From: Camarhynchus parvulus
Taxonomy: Eukaryota; Chordata; Aves; Passeriformes; Thraupidae
Reading direction: 5' to 3'
Assembly (NCBI RefSeq): GCF_901933205.1
Contig: NC_044576.1
Coordinates: 5,427,024-5,491,023, forward strand
Length of the DNA stretch: 64,000 bases
The notes below the pieces were generated by a model. That model did no database searches, was not told the origin of the DNA, and saw nothing but the letters and a program-made list of their open reading frames with translations. Every line of letters starts with the position of its first letter. The first letter of the stretch is position 1. Below, in pieces: positions 13,411 through 28,300 of this stretch. A program made the translations under genes and the position numbers.

Positions 13411-16400
13411 ACACAAACTAGGTTATTCCCTTTTTTCTCTTGAGCCAGTCCAGTTACATCCATCCTACTTTCAGACAATTTGTACGGACCTTGAACACTG
13501 CACTACTGTGAAGGTACTGGACTATCATGGAAAATATTTCCTTGCAGAAATATTCCCCATGAGCTTTGTAGGAAATTGCACAGTCATGTATCCTCCCTAG
13601 CATCACAGCACTTGTCCCATCTGTACAAGCACCATCCTGTCCCCAGCCTGGGTGCTGGCCTGTATTGCAGGTTGTAAGCAGGTAACTGAACCTCCTGGTC
13701 TCCAGGATGCAAGTTCACTGTCTGATAGTTTTCAAACCGTTAACAGCTTTACCCACTGTTTGATGAGTAAAGTAAAAATGAGTTTCCACCTTGAAACTGA
13801 GCGTTGATAACCCATAAACAAACTGTAATGGTGAGAGTGGAACAGCTTGTCAGGAGGGATACATTTTTTCTACCCTGATAGGAACACACAGAACATGGAA
13901 GGACATATCAAGCCTTCACGACCTGCAGTAGGAAGTCCAGTTTGTCTCTAAGCAGACAGTGCCAACTTGCCAAACATACCAAATTCACAGAGGACAGCCC
14001 CTCTGTGAGCCACTGCTGTGGCTTAGGAATGGCATTCCCCAGTACAATGCTCCTGGTGGATACTATGGAGTAAGGGGTGGATAACATCCAGCAGCTGAAG
14101 AACACAACCTGTGCATACTGCACCACTGCAGTCAGACACAGACACACCACACAGCCTCTCCCCATGGGCTCTTCTGTGTCCCACTCACCTGAAAGTAGAA
14201 GAAACTGGAATCATCCCCCCTTACAACCAAGGCTAATTCTGTTACAGGGAGTAACATTTGTGGGCAGGCAGATCTTGCTGGCATTTGATGTTTTGAAACA
14301 AAGCAGTGTGGTATGGCCTGCCTCAGTGCTGTCCTTTTCAGGAGCTGCCCCACAGAAAGCAAGAACTGCTGCTTTTTATTCCCTATTGCTTTTAAAGTTC
14401 CTAGTTTCACACCAGCATGTGGGTTCTGTACACACTGCAGAATCTCCTTACCCAGAATCTCTGTTCTCAGGGCTTATAATTTTAATACAAGATTGATATG
14501 CACAACCCTTTTTCTAATGAGCAGTGATAAATAATCCCAATTAGATACCTAATATGAGAGTATTTGCCCTTCATGTATAATTGCCTTTTCCACTCATAAA
14601 GGGAGAAGTTTTTGTCTCACTTATATATTTACTTATAATTTTCCCTCCCATGGTAACATTTCCACTGCCATTTGACATTTCATTCTCGGGATTTTCTCTT
14701 CCAATTATTTTTTATTGGCTGTGATTTTGTGTCTTTTATTAGAGGTGCAGAGGGCCATCTGCCAGAAATTCAACCCCTGCTGCAGAAGCCTTTTGTCAAC
14801 AGCTTCATCTAGACAGCTGAGCATTTTGGGTTGGTTAAGGCCATTATTTTTATTCAAACTGAGAACCACTAGCATTTCCTCATTATTTGCACTCAAACAC
14901 TCTTTATCTGTTCCCACATTTTGCTCAGTTGCTTACAGTCCTCCTCTGACTCGCAGTGCTAATGGTTACACAGTTGTTTCCTCTAATTCCTGAGCGGTGA
15001 CCCATTAACTTCTCAGACTATTTTTACTCTTCACTACTTCAGGTTAATTTGCAGTCCCTTTTGCAGCCAGCAAAGCTGCATTGGTTGTACCATTCCAAGC
15101 AACAGACTCTTTTTCTGAGACTGCATACCAGCTCCCTTAACTCCATCGCCCAGCTCTTTTCCCCATTCTAGCACTCTGTCTTTGGTGTTAGTAGGGTGCT
15201 AAATCTTACTTGTTTGGCTATTCAGTTGACTTCAACTGAGCACTGTCACTTCCCTACACAGTAAATGCTTATCATTCCTCAATAACTGCTTGCTACTCAG
15301 CAAAGCAAGAACTGCGCAGCTGCTGTTTTCATCTCAACACTTGTTTCTTTCCTCTTGCCAGTTCTTGGGGTAAAGAGAAAAATTTTTGTCTCGATTTCCT
15401 TTCCACAGCCATTTGTGTTGGAAAAACTTTAGGTCTCTACAAGAAGATTTTCCAAAACACCTTATCAAAGCAGCTCTTTGAGTGAATTTGGAAAATCCAA
15501 ACTATTCTTTCTATCAAGTACTTTGGGCAGGATTATAATTGATGCATAGCATTAAGGTTACTGGAGGCTAAAAAGGAAATGGAATAAATGGTTTTGGTCC
15601 TTCTCTTCTGATGACTGTCCCTGAACAGCTCCTGAATCTGCACTATGCTGGCCTGCTCTGCACAGCCTGGGCAGCTCATGAGCAGCAAGACTTTGTTACC
15701 ATACAGGGCTTCAAGCCAACAGCAATAAAGCTCAGATCCTCCACTAGCAAAATACTAATCCCGGGAATTATTGCTTTTCTATTTTGTGATCCCAGCCCTA
15801 GACTTCTCTGGATTCACTCCAGACCTGCTTCTTGAGGCTCCCCAAACAGCAGATGCTTTTGGCTTCCCAATCCCTCTACAAAAGGGGCAGGCAGAGAGAC
15901 CGGCTGCTGTAATTGTCTTAAACAACCCTGTGCCAACTTGAAACCAGGCCCATGCTGGAGAAGGGCAAAACACTTGAGTTATCTGCAGGGCTGCCACAAC
16001 CCTGAATCAGAACAGTACAGGTCAAAAAAGGGAGTTCCACTAATCTGCAATTTCCAGGCCAGAGTTTTGTATTTCAAAGAGCAATTGGAGACTTGGCTTG
16101 ACTCATCTCATCAGCAGCTTGTGCCAGATCCAAAAGCCCCAGAAGCCAGAGCTGTGGCTCAGCACAGGCTCTGAACATGGGGAGCTGGGACTTGTTGGCA
16201 CGAGATCCAGCTGATCCAAGGGGAAACCAACTCCTCCAGCAGCCCAGCTGGCTCCTGGAGGAGCACCAGCACAGCAAACATCCCCTTTTCCATGAGCAGT
16301 CCCATTTTCCACCAGCATTCACAGCCTATCCTCTCACTCCATCTGGAAAGAGGATTCCAAACTCACAAGAGATTTGTTCCTCAGAAAAGTGTCCACTAGG

Positions 16401-19400
16401 TCCCAGCACTCTCACAGTATTGTCACTGAGGCCAGACTTCACTGTCTTAATTCTCCTCCAATCTTACCCTTAAATATACTGCCATCTTTCTTAGTCATGT
16501 TCCTGCAGACTATCTTCCTAAATTAACATGTCATAGGCACAATTTTCAATTTAGCATTTCTTGATTCCATTCACATCATTCCTCAGGAATTTTCTGTGAC
16601 AGCAGTGTTTGAGCTGTATATTAAAAGTGGATTAATGCTTTAAAGACAGAGCAGGTCCTCTTAGGTTCCTATGCACTATTGCCATAGGATTTGACTGATT
16701 GCATTAAAAAAGAGATTGAAATTAATTTTCTTGTCATAATTTTGTACTGAACAAGTGAGAATAACCTCCAGGAAACAACTAACATAATGGTTGTCTTTTT
16801 TAAGTTTTCAAGAGTTTTAAGAATTAGTAATGGGATGCCTTAATAAAAAGGAAGTTACACTTTGTAACAAAATGGAATATAATTGCCTTGGGTAGACATG
16901 AATTTTCAGAAGTTTTGGAAATCCATCTAGACAACTACTGCATGTCTGTAAAGAGTGACAAAAGCCTGATTGGTAAGACCTATGAGTGTATGATCTTAAT
17001 CAGCAGTATGTTGGTTTATACTTCATTTCAGTCATAGGTGGGTTTGTACAGACCCCTGGCTTCAGGCTGGATGACCTCTATCCTTCTGTGAACCAAACAG
17101 CATTGGACCTTCAGTCAAAATTCAGAGGGATCAGATCAATATGACTGCAGATGTTTGGCAGTATCTAGTGACTACCCTCCTGCCATGTGCTTCAGTAGCT
17201 TCTAGATTTAGTTTTGGACTACCCAGGACAAAAGGCAGCAGCATTATAGAATATTTTTGTTCCAGTTTTGCCATCATTCTCTCTTGCAAGCCGAGTTAAC
17301 TGTAGTTTAAGCTGACACTGTCCACCCAGAGGAGGTTTTTAGGCTTTCAGTGGTTTTATACAATTTTGAAAGCAGAAGGTTGCAATAGCACAGGTTAGAG
17401 ATCTCTGGAGAGCTCCAGGGCAAGAAAAAGGTGTTAATACTAGTTCTAGATTTGGCAAAGCTTGAAGCTGTAATGAGGTTATGTCAGATGAAAAAAGTCA
17501 TTCAAAATAATATTTTCTACCACCATTACTGCTGTTGTGAAAATTAAATAATAAATCATTCTCTGAGAGGAAGCAATTTTAAGAAACAGTTTTAGATCTG
17601 AACTCTGACAACCATCACGTTCTTTTTACACACCTTCCACAACACATTTTAGTAGAATGACACTTCATATAAAGAACAGAAAAATTAGGCATTTCACATG
17701 TGCTGGTTTCAATCCAGAAGAATTTAGCATGGTTGCTAAGATTTTAAAATAAATTAACTCATGTATTTCAGCTAAGTACAAAATTAGAAACACTTTGCAT
17801 TATAACATTACCTCTGTGCACTTGCTGGAAAATGGAAATCCATGGAAAATGGAACTGGATAGTTCAAAATGTAGCCAATTAAATACAAATAGCCTGACTA
17901 GCAACCAGGACCCCAAAGCATTACCTGATTTACAGCTATTCTAACTGAGCACTTTACATATGCACTTGTTTACATATCAGTACATTATTAATAAACTTGG
18001 CCTGCAGCTCCCATACTGCATTACAGGACACTGAACAAAATAGAGCACCAAACCTTAGCACAGCCATATGTCCCACGGCAAATGACCAATAGGTGGCGTT
18101 TTTTTCCTAATCTATTTCCATACAGGGCACCAAGTTCTGAAAGAATTGAGGTAACAGCATCTGTAAGCAGAGGTGAATTGCTACAGCTCATTTTATCAGT
18201 GTTTCCTTGATGACACACCTGAGCAACTTTCCAATACTGTGGTATGGAAGAAAAGACTGAGAATTCAGCATCCCAAACCAGCTGCGGTAGGCAGCCATGG
18301 TGGGCAAGAACATGGCTAATCTCATTAACGAGACAAGAGAATTTATGCCCAATTAGATGGGCTAGATGGCTTCATCTGAAGTTTTAACATACACATTAAA
18401 AGCAAATGTAAAGTTCAGTGCAGTCCTCAGAGCCTGAAGCCAGTAAAGGGTGAAGAGAGACCTTTAAATGTCACTGGAGCACAAAGTTGTTTTGCAACCA
18501 GTCCTGCTAGAGAAAACATGTTTAAATCTTTATAGAGCAGAAACTACTTCTACTCTGGTAAGATGCAGCCCTCCTCTACTGAAAGGAATAATTGAGATAA
18601 GAAATGAACCCTGTCAAGACTCTTGAAGACTCAAAAAGTTGAGAGTGGTTATAAAGTGGGGATAATCCATCAAGAGGAAAAGAGGCAATCATTAAGGCCA
18701 ATGTCTTTATTGCCTGTGTCCAGGGAATAATACTGAGCTGAACTGGGAAATGCAAACTATCTCCTCTGATGCAGGTTGCCAATGGGAAAAACAAACACAT
18801 TTAGGGGTGTTTTTGTTAACTTCATCATGTTCTAGATGTTAACCTCCAATGCATGTATTTTCAGGCTGTAAGACTGGCTGCTTGGCCAGGATCAACATCT
18901 CAAGGGAGCTGAAAAGAGCTTTTTGAACCAATCTTTATCTTCAAGCAGAGTGGGAAAAAACCTTTTTAATTAAGTGACTCTTTTTGCACAGAAAGTCTCC
19001 GCAAGGATGGAGAGAAATTGTAAGGAGGAACAAGAGGGCAAGTGAGGCAGGACTGTGTGGCTGCAGGAAGAAAATCTGGCCAGGGAGCAGAATTTGCTGT
19101 GATTCCAAAAGCCAACAAGGTGACTGAACCCACAACTGGAAGCGGTGACTGACCTACGCATGGATCGGGGGAGAGCTGGGTGTTAAACCTTCATTTTATT
19201 CTTTCATATAATCTCATGGTAAAAACCTAGTTACACTAGTGGGTAATTTTTTTTTTTAAGTTAGAGTCTTGTCTGACTGCCTAGCAGTAACATTTAAGTA
19301 CATCTGTCTCAAAGATGTACTGGCCACAAGGGACCTGTTAAAAAAGCAAAAATTATTCATTAGGCACCCATAATCTTACATTCCTTGTCCTCAGCTAGAA

Positions 19401-22071
19401 CAGTTTCAGGACATTTCATTTAATAAGCAGACTTAATATGTTCCACTTAAGTCTCTAACTCATAGGTTTTATTCTGCCATGAGTATGGAAACGTTTACAT
19501 AAACATTACAAAACTGTCACATCACCTCTTCTTTTACCTCAAACATTTAAAAAGTTTATGGGGTTTAGTTTTCTACATATTAATAGTAGAGTTAAAGATT
19601 TACAGCTATTATAGTCTCTGATATTGCCTAATAGTCCTTAGTCAGTTTGATAGGGTAACTAATATCCATAAAATTTGAGTTACATTACAGGAAAAAAATT
19701 ACACTCCACACATGGAGAGTCATAATTCAGAAAATAAAGCAAAAGTGTATGTAGAGAAAGCAGGAGAGAAAACCAGAAAATTACTTTGTTGCAACTAACA
19801 GAGACAAAAGGAGTGATGAGATTACCTCACACTCTCTTTGCATACAGTGCCTTACAGGGCTGTAATAAGAAAACTGCAATTTTTCATAGTTTTAAAAAAC
19901 AGCTGCCATTGCCTCAGTAGCCTGGCGAAATAACCCAAAGTAGAAAACATCCACAAAATAGGCACGCTGGGACAAACATGGAACCATGCATTTAACATGT
20001 GCTGTCACAGATGTATCCATCCATGGGAGTGTGCAAGCACACACATGCACGTTTGTACCCCTGGATATGGGTGAACTGAGCAAAGGATTTAGGGATTACA
20101 ATTGATCCATGCCATTCCTCTCTCTGACATATACAGGCCACACTCACATCTAAGGTCTGGTGGGTTTGCTCCACTCCAGTGACACAAAGCCATTGTAAAC
20201 CTTGTTCAGCTGTGCAGCAAAATTGGATTTACTGCACCTCTGAATCTCCAAAGCATGGAAAAGCATCTGAAGCCTACCAGTAAGCCTGGCCTTGTGCTTC
20301 CCATAAAAGCAGTACATGTACCAGAGGTGATCTGCCTACACTGTACGTTGTATTCCTGCCATCACTGTCTCTCCCAGACCACCTCCAGTAAAATGCCTTT
20401 ACATTCTCCTAACAATATTTTCTTCATCATACAAAAAAATAAATAGTTGGTTTAGCTTAATCTAGAAATCCTACACCTTATGACAAATAATATTTTTTTA
20501 ACTGATAAACAAATCCATGGCTGTGACTCCTCAGTGAAATACCCTGGCATACTAACTGGCAGATCTTCAAATTATTACAATTCTATTATGAGTCCAAGCA
20601 GAGTTCTCTTGGGGAAACTTGCTTCTTCAGTAAGAATCAAACAGCAACTGCTAAAGCTGAGTTACACCTGTGATTTTCAGTTAATATATTTTACCTGAAT
20701 TTCACTATTTGTGACATTTCAGTCCAGCTGAAACCAGAAGAAAATTGAAAAGTTTCATTATTTAGGAAGGGAATAGCTCAATATCTTATATCATTTCCCC
20801 TTCCATTGCTCTAGCAAATTCCACGTGCATGTGCTCTGAAAGTGCAGCAGAGGACTCACACTGGTGCTGAGTGCTGCACAATCACAGGAGTAGTGCAAGG
20901 TGCCCAGGTCCTGCAGTGTCAGCACGAGTCCCCAGAGGCACAAACCCCAAAGACACACGGCACTGAGAGCTGCTCTCATGGCCCTCAAGGCCATACTGCT
21001 ATGGCAGCTGACAGGGCTGAAACATGGACCAGGATGATCGGATCGATTTTGGAGCATGGCCCACCAGTAATCAAAATTTTTGTGCAGCAGAATGAACACA
21101 TTTTGCTGCTGTATTATTTCAAAGCCTTTTTTGATAGATTTTTCTCTTGAGGTCCTTTTAATAGATAGTTTTCATTCAATAAACCTTTCTCCTACTCCCT
21201 GTGATGATCAACCACGTTCAGGGAGAGTACTAGATAAAATATAACACACCAGGAAGAGAGAATAACAGAAGCTTTGAATGAGGGCTGCCACATACTATGT
21301 CTTATCCAGATACAAATATTTCATGTTTAAGGTGTGAAGTACTTTCAATAAAACTACTTCAATGCTTTTTTTAAGATAATTAAACTGCCACTTCTATTCA
21401 TTTCAGTACTGAGCTGTAGTTGCCCAGCCTTGCTCAGTATTTAGCTCTTATAAAATATTTACACAGTCAAGACTCCTCCCACTAAGAAATTAAACCACTT
21501 AAAATGTAATCAGCCTCAACTGCTTTATACTCAACACAAAAAATAAAGGTAAGAATATGGTAAGATATGTTTATCCACAGCAGCTTACAGGACTGGAATA
21601 ATTACTCAAAAAAGACCAAGCCCTTACAATAGTGTTTCATGGTCAGAACAGAAAAGGATGCTCAGTGACAGTGTCAATATCCCGTTTGTCTGCAGAAATA
21701 CAAAGGCAGATGGGGAAAAAAATAAGGTGAGACAAATGGCAGAGTGATCTCCAAATCTAAAGCGAAAGTCCTTGTAAAGGCACAAAGTGCAACTTATTTT
21801 TATCTTTTCTTAACAAGTCATTCACACATCTTCAAGGAGAGTGTGCATTATAAGAAGAAAGAAGGGTGTCAAGAACTTAACAGAATAATGGAGACTAGGC
21901 CTACAGGATAAATGGAGAATACCTGGGAAAATCTCGCTTTGCATTACAAGTAATTACAGAAGATTTTGGGAGTATCCCAAGTCAATCAGACATCTGCCTG
22001 GAAATTATAACCCAAGGAGTCACTTTCCATGTAAAGAAATGAGCTGTGTGTGCAGTCTTGCAATGATAACC
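13411..22071. other. Non-coding DNA, no gene seen
   Basis: This stretch of almost 9 kb has many short open frames, often on both strands at once (for example around 14.1-14.5, 15.6-16.5 and 18.9-19.2 kb). None has a recognisable domain or exon-like borders. Slightly GC-richer islands at 15.6-16.5 and 20.8-21.1 kb could be old repeats that I cannot name. Fragment 17041-17100 faintly resembles a CR1 tail but is too short to call. Confidence 0.5.
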
Positions 22072-22324
22072 TTCTCCAGGGGAGGTTTGGATTAGATATT
22101 AGGAAAAATGTCTTCCATTTTTGTAAGGAAGGGCTGTCAAGTCCTGGAATAGAATACCAGGGTGATAGCAGGGGTGGCATCACCATCCCTAGAAGTGTTC
22201 AAAAATGTGTGAATGTGGCACGTGGGAACACAGTTTAGTGGTGAACACAGTAGAGCTGGTTAACAGTAGCACCCAATGGCCTTAAAGGTGTTTTCCAACC
22301 TTACTGATTCTATAAATCTATGAT
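22072..22324 (+). mobile_element. CR1 LINE, 3' end fragment (diverged)
   Basis: The order GGAGGTTTGGATTAGATATT, AGGAAAAATGTCTTCC, then GGCCTTAAAGGTGTTTTCCA and CTGATTCTATAAATCTATGA matches the 3' untranslated tail of CR1 in the sense direction. It ends in degraded ATTCTATG-type repeats, as CR1 does. It is more diverged than the 13-kb copy and has a spacer of unclear origin before the tail, so it is an older insertion. No target duplication is expected from CR1 and none was seen. Confidence 0.85.
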
Positions 22325-25300
22325 ACTAGCACTATGACTAAGAATGCTCCCACCAGGTCAGAGGCTCATTGCTTCTCTACTTGTTTCCTCCTCACCTAGA
22401 GAAGCAGGTTACTATTAATAATAGCACTGAAGAATAGTTCAAATACTTTTGTTTATAACTTCGTGATGCATTGTTTTAGCACAGTGGCAATACTCAGTAT
22501 TTCATTTAACACTGCTACATCTTGAAGATTTGCATTGGCATGTAGCCATCTGACATACTGTGCTTCTGTTGTGTTCATTCAGCATCCTTCCCTGTCTAGC
22601 CACCAAAAAACCTCTGAATAAATCATCTTCCCAGCTCTGCTTCCCCTGTGAGCCAGGGAGCACAGCTCCCCTCCAGATCAGGTCAGGTGGCTCCAAATCA
22701 GCTTTTTTGAAATAATGAGCCCTCCAATTAAAAAGGTGCCTTGAAGTGATGGATACATTCTATAGCAGAGTCAGGAGAATAAAATAGATTTCCTGCAATG
22801 AAAACCCTTACTTTTGGCTACTGTAGAAAAATGAAAACCAGTAAAGGCAAAGTAGAAAGAAGAGAGTCATGACTCTTCTGGATTTGCTTCAAGTGTATAT
22901 AACAACCTATTACATTCGGTTCAGGCTTGCCCTGGAACATGAATAGGGCATCCTCAGTAACTCCCATTCCAGGCAGGACAAATATTTACACATAATATAT
23001 CTCAGCACATATAGCTTGTAGATATATATCAGCCATAATGCTAAGTTAAAAGCAGGTTTCTGTTACTTTATGGCTCAAAATACAATATTTTCTGGAGGAA
23101 ATAAGAGACTCTGTCTTTGCTTTGGCACTCTGCAGTTGCATTCAGTGACAGAAAATACATTTAAATATCCAGAGACAGGCATTATTTCTAGAGACATCAA
23201 GTAGCTGGATTCATTGCAGACCAAGCTGAGCCAGGCACAGAACATAAGTCTAGACTCTCATCTATCCTCAACAGACTGAGGAATATCTTCAGGAATAGAA
23301 AAGACTTGTAATAACATGTAAGCAGAAAGAATGCGTTTAGAATTAAATGCTATCACACACATCTGTAATGGTCTTTGTACCCTCCTATTATCACATATAC
23401 TGAAGCATAAAGCAATCAAGCTAATTATTTTTCTTGCTTTGCATTGTCCTATATTTTATAGTTCTTTTTACAAGAATTGCTTAGAGGTTATAATCACTAC
23501 TTTGTGTATAATCACAGCATCTGAAATGTTCCTCCTGTCTGTTCAATCATCTGAAGCTTTACTTCTGTTCTGCCCAACAGCCTTGACCAAATGATCCTTG
23601 ATGAGTTCAAACATATTGATCACATCACCCTGCAGTCTTTTCTCAGAGATAAATAACTTCAGTGTTGTAAATGTTTTATTAATATTTATGCACCCTCATA
23701 TCATATGCCATATGCCAAGCTTCCCTAAGCCAACACAATAAAAAGTAAAAATTCAAGTCTATTTTGAGTAACTTTCTTCCTGTAAGTTCAGGGTGCATTG
23801 TAAATGGGAGGTGCACTGCTACAACTCCAGTTCTAGCTCAAACATATGGATCTATCACCCTTTAGTCTACTCCCTGTATAGGATTACACACTTAAAATTC
23901 ACAGCTCATACTTCCCAAAACTTCAGTAAATCCAGAAAGAATGTAGCTCAAACTATCCCTTTTTTATTAATGGCATAATGACAATCTGTTCTTTTTATCA
24001 GCATGAATCTTGCAGTCATGAATTATAACAAACACAAATCTCTAGAGATGCAAATTTTCACACAAGTTAATATAATGTTGAAATGTATACAAAATACCAG
24101 TACATACATTTGGAAACTCCATCATGTATAATAAGTCTCAGTAAGATATTATGATTAGGACATGACATCCTATTGGTACCACAACATACTTTTACATAAT
24201 TATTTAAGTACAAGCATTGCTGTATTTCCACAGGCCACTGGAATTTAGATTAGTGTCTCATTTAAAATACAAGGTCTTTCACTTCAAAGATTTAGTAGAT
24301 TTTATGTGCTCTAGACTACAGCAGTGGGTACCACACGGCATTCATTCTCCTGTTAATATTCTGCAATAATTGGTGTGAGCCCAAATAATTGCCAATTTGT
24401 TATCTTACAAGTGGATAAAGTTTATCAATACAATACTGCAAAATACTCCATACAGAAAAAATGATGGCACTAATTGGACTATCTGATCCTCAAATAACAT
24501 GGGGGTTGAGGGGAAGAAATTTGACAGAAAATCCAGAAAGTAGAAAAGCAACTGTTTTGGAAGTCTGGGGAGAATTTCAGATGTAAAAACTTGGTAATTT
24601 TATTCCAGTACTCTGTTTCTAATGACCTGTCCATATTTTCATGCTGTGAGGGCATGAAAAACTTAAAACTCCATGAAGAACAAGATAAAGTTCCTGAAGG
24701 TACCCACTGAAGTTGGGCAAGTCTGTTTTTGGTGTCTGCCCAGACCTGAGGACACATGAACAGTTCCTGTACCTCACAGCTACTGGTGCCTCTTGTCTCT
24801 GACTAACACACAACCCTTTCTTTGCAGAGTCTGTCTGAACGATGTCCTGCTCCAAACCTACCATCAAAGGGCTCTTGGGATGGTCCTCACCCCATTTGTT
24901 CCTAGTCCAGGCAACAGCACTGCTCTTTGAGAATTTATTTATTCACAACCACATGTGTATCAGATGCAGAAATTTTTAAAAAAAATTTAGTTAAGTTTCA
25001 TTCCCTGTGTCACAACAGGGACAAACTATTCAAGAAGGAAACTTCAAGCGGCAATACCCAATACAAGTATTTTGCTTTAATTAAATTAAAATGAAATGTC
25101 ACTAATATTGGTGATGAAGCATCTGATGTCCTTCCCATCTCCTAATTACAGAAAGATAAAATAAGCGTCATGTTAGTCAAATTTCCTCTTTTACCTCAGA
25201 CCTAAACCTCAAATTTTGAGAAACAAAACCACCTCTTTTCTGTTATTTTAACTTTCATTTCACCTTTCTATGGAGGAGGTGATTTACAGCCACAAATCAC

Positions 25301-28300
25301 TAAAATTGCATCTGCCACTGTTAAATTTTTCTGCTTCTTCGAAGCTGATTTCAGCATTTTTTGATGTCACAGGGTATAACATTTTATTGACCAACAAAAC
25401 ATCCTGAAATACATTTCCATCTTCCTCTTATTGATTTAAGTCAAGCCTGGCAATCATTTCAAATCAGACATTTTACAGTCAGCCAGAACAATCTGGAACA
25501 GACAACAACAGAATTGTTTTATGCACAAGTGGGTGCATGAAGGGCTCAAAAAACCACAAAACAACGGGTGGGGGTTTTTATTCCAAACTCAATAAACAGG
25601 GTTTCATCCCCAAAGAATCAGTTCTCCAGTCTGTCAAAGCACACAGACAAGGTAAAAGACTGGAAAAAAATGCCTTAGAGTAGAAGATCTGAGGAGATCG
25701 ATCCATTTGAATTATCAAATGAAAGGTTACATGGTGGCTTGATCACAGCCTCCTGACATCTACAAAAATTTGACAATCCTGGAATCCAGCATGCTAAAGC
25801 AGACCAGACTCAGAGTAGCTCAACAAACCAGATGCAGAATGAAGGCAAGTTTTTAAGTAACAGGGCAACAACCAGCTGGAATTAGAGGTCATGGCTGATG
25901 TGGATCTTCTGCAACTGGATGGTTTAAAAAAAAGAAATGCACTTTCTCAGTAGTTTTCAAATTGTTCTATTTGTGGAGATCTGAAAAACTTCAGAAGCTG
26001 CGAACTTCCCAAAACCTTCCTATAAATACTTCAAGGCTACAAATGAAAGTCTATCTCCTCTTTTCTTGAGCTACCTTTCTTTGGTAACTAAATGTAATAT
26101 TAGGATCTAAAAACAGCACCCAGACCACTGGTCTTATTCACTAGCACTTAGTTCAGAGAAGCTCAGTTGGCATAAGAGCCCCCACTATCAAATCACTAGA
26201 TCACCCTCATCATCTCCAGTTTTGTGAGAGCTGCTATAATAGGGGAAGGACACAAAACCATGCCACCAGAGATAACAAACACTTCAAAAATCCTTTGGAG
26301 AAACCAGCAGCTGGAGAGGTACAAAGAAGATGATGCAGCAGGAATAACCAGCAGAGGATAACGGCTCCGAATAGAATGGCCCCAAACTTGCCAAGTGGCA
26401 GTAACATCCATTAAGATGCATACTTTCTAACTTATGCAAATGGTGTTCCCTGCTTGATTTGTACCTTCTATGATCTACCTCTCTCACTCCAGCTTTTACT
26501 CAATGGCAGAGAATACACTAGGGAAAAATCCTGCATTGAAATTTCTGTCATTTTACTAAGCGAAGCCACAAGGAAAAATGTCTGGCATGCTAATCATTTC
26601 CAAAGCCTCCTAATTGTTTATCAATGGAAGCTGATGATGACATGATGGCTCTCTGAAGACCTATATTCAGCAAAACTACTTTCCTATTGTTTCATTAACT
26701 ATAAGCCTCATGAACAGCCCCGTACTCTAGGAAGTATTTTCCATGCTACAAGCAGAAGTTTGTAATGTACAAAGAGTGAAGTTTATACCATACAAAGCTC
26801 TAGGAATTACACAAGCACACAAAGCTACATCCAAAAGGGCAAGACCTGCTGCCTCCTTCAGCATCTCCTGCCCAAAACTGCTCAGTCCACATTAATGGGA
26901 CAGGGCTTGGAACAACTCCACAGGCAACACAATGCTGTAAAGACCTGGTAGGGAATACGTGAAGATATTCTGTAACAATTGTGTTCATGTGGAAATCATT
27001 TCTATCTTTAAAAGTTTCACCAAAACTGTGTAATTTCTCTAACAGACATAAGAGTCTTTGGTTCTGATACACAAAATCAAAGCAAGGATCTAAAAGTTTG
27101 GTACAGGGAGGATTGGCACAAAGTAGTAACAACAAATACCATATTACATTCTTCTTTTAATTGCTGAATAAAATTGCTTTAATTGCTTCTGACACCAATT
27201 TTGAAGTCAAGATATGCCACTAAATTACTCAAAAGATTAAAAATTAATCTGAGCTGCAACTCCTATTAAAACTAGTATGTGTAATACTTCTCTAACATTA
27301 ACCAGCAGAATAAGGCACAGTAAGTACAAGGTACATGACCAAGGTAGTGGGTACAAAAGGTATACATGGAGCAGACAGTTTTTACTTTAGTTTTAAATGC
27401 GAGGGGTTTGTTCATATAGAGGAGCAGCTCTTTTGAAAGATTCCTGCTGTTCATGCTTTGCAGTCATCAAGCCATAAGAATTCTCGGTGTGACATTAAAC
27501 AATGAGGGATCTCTTGTTCAATGCATGTCTAACCTCAGCAGTGAACTCTGTCAAATATACACCCCCAAAATAGCATGGAATATTTCCTGTGATACCTCTA
27601 TGGGGCTAGTTAAAAGCCTAGGCCTGATTCAAGAATGGGTCTTTTTTTAACTTGCAGCCTGCACCTGATTTTTGTGGAACAAGCATTTAACCAGGAATGA
27701 CAGAGTTTTCTATCTCAAATTGTGTCTAATTAAAACCGATTAAAAAGACTTAAAGAATATCTTAAGAACTACTAAATGTCAACACCAAGTCAAATTGTAC
27801 TAGTTTTTTAAAAACAATTATTCTGACATGCAAATAGAATTTTGTGAACATACAGACTCAGGAAAATTATCTTCCACACACAACCAAATACTGAATGATA
27901 TTCCACAACTGCCTTTTTGATTTGAGAAAAATTAAACTATTTAGAAGCAAATAGATTGCTATTTAAATCTCAATTTCATTTTCCAGTGGACTATATAATC
28001 AAAGAAATTGCCCCCATTAACAATAAAGGAAGCATTTAGAGCAGAGAAGTATTCATAGGGCAATTAGTAATTGCAATGATAGACTCAGTCTCGTAGAAGC
28101 AGAGGGAATTTTGTCAAAGGTTAGACACAAGATATTTGATACAGCTGCTTCCTCTGCTGGTGTAGATCCAGGGAAGACTCAAACCCAGCTCCCTGGCTAC
28201 TTCTGCATAGCAATGGCTCAAAAGGAAAGCTGAGGGAGGGGAGAGGAGTCAAATTGGGCAAGAGTGGAATTTTTCAGTATCTCGACCACAACTTGAAGCA

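Noticed and set aside
12899..13414. 171-codon minus-strand frame
   Set aside because: It is antisense to a CR1 3' tail, which is non-coding.
17041..17100. Possible CR1 tail fragment
   Set aside because: The resemblance is limited to a few words and the characteristic terminal repeats are missing.
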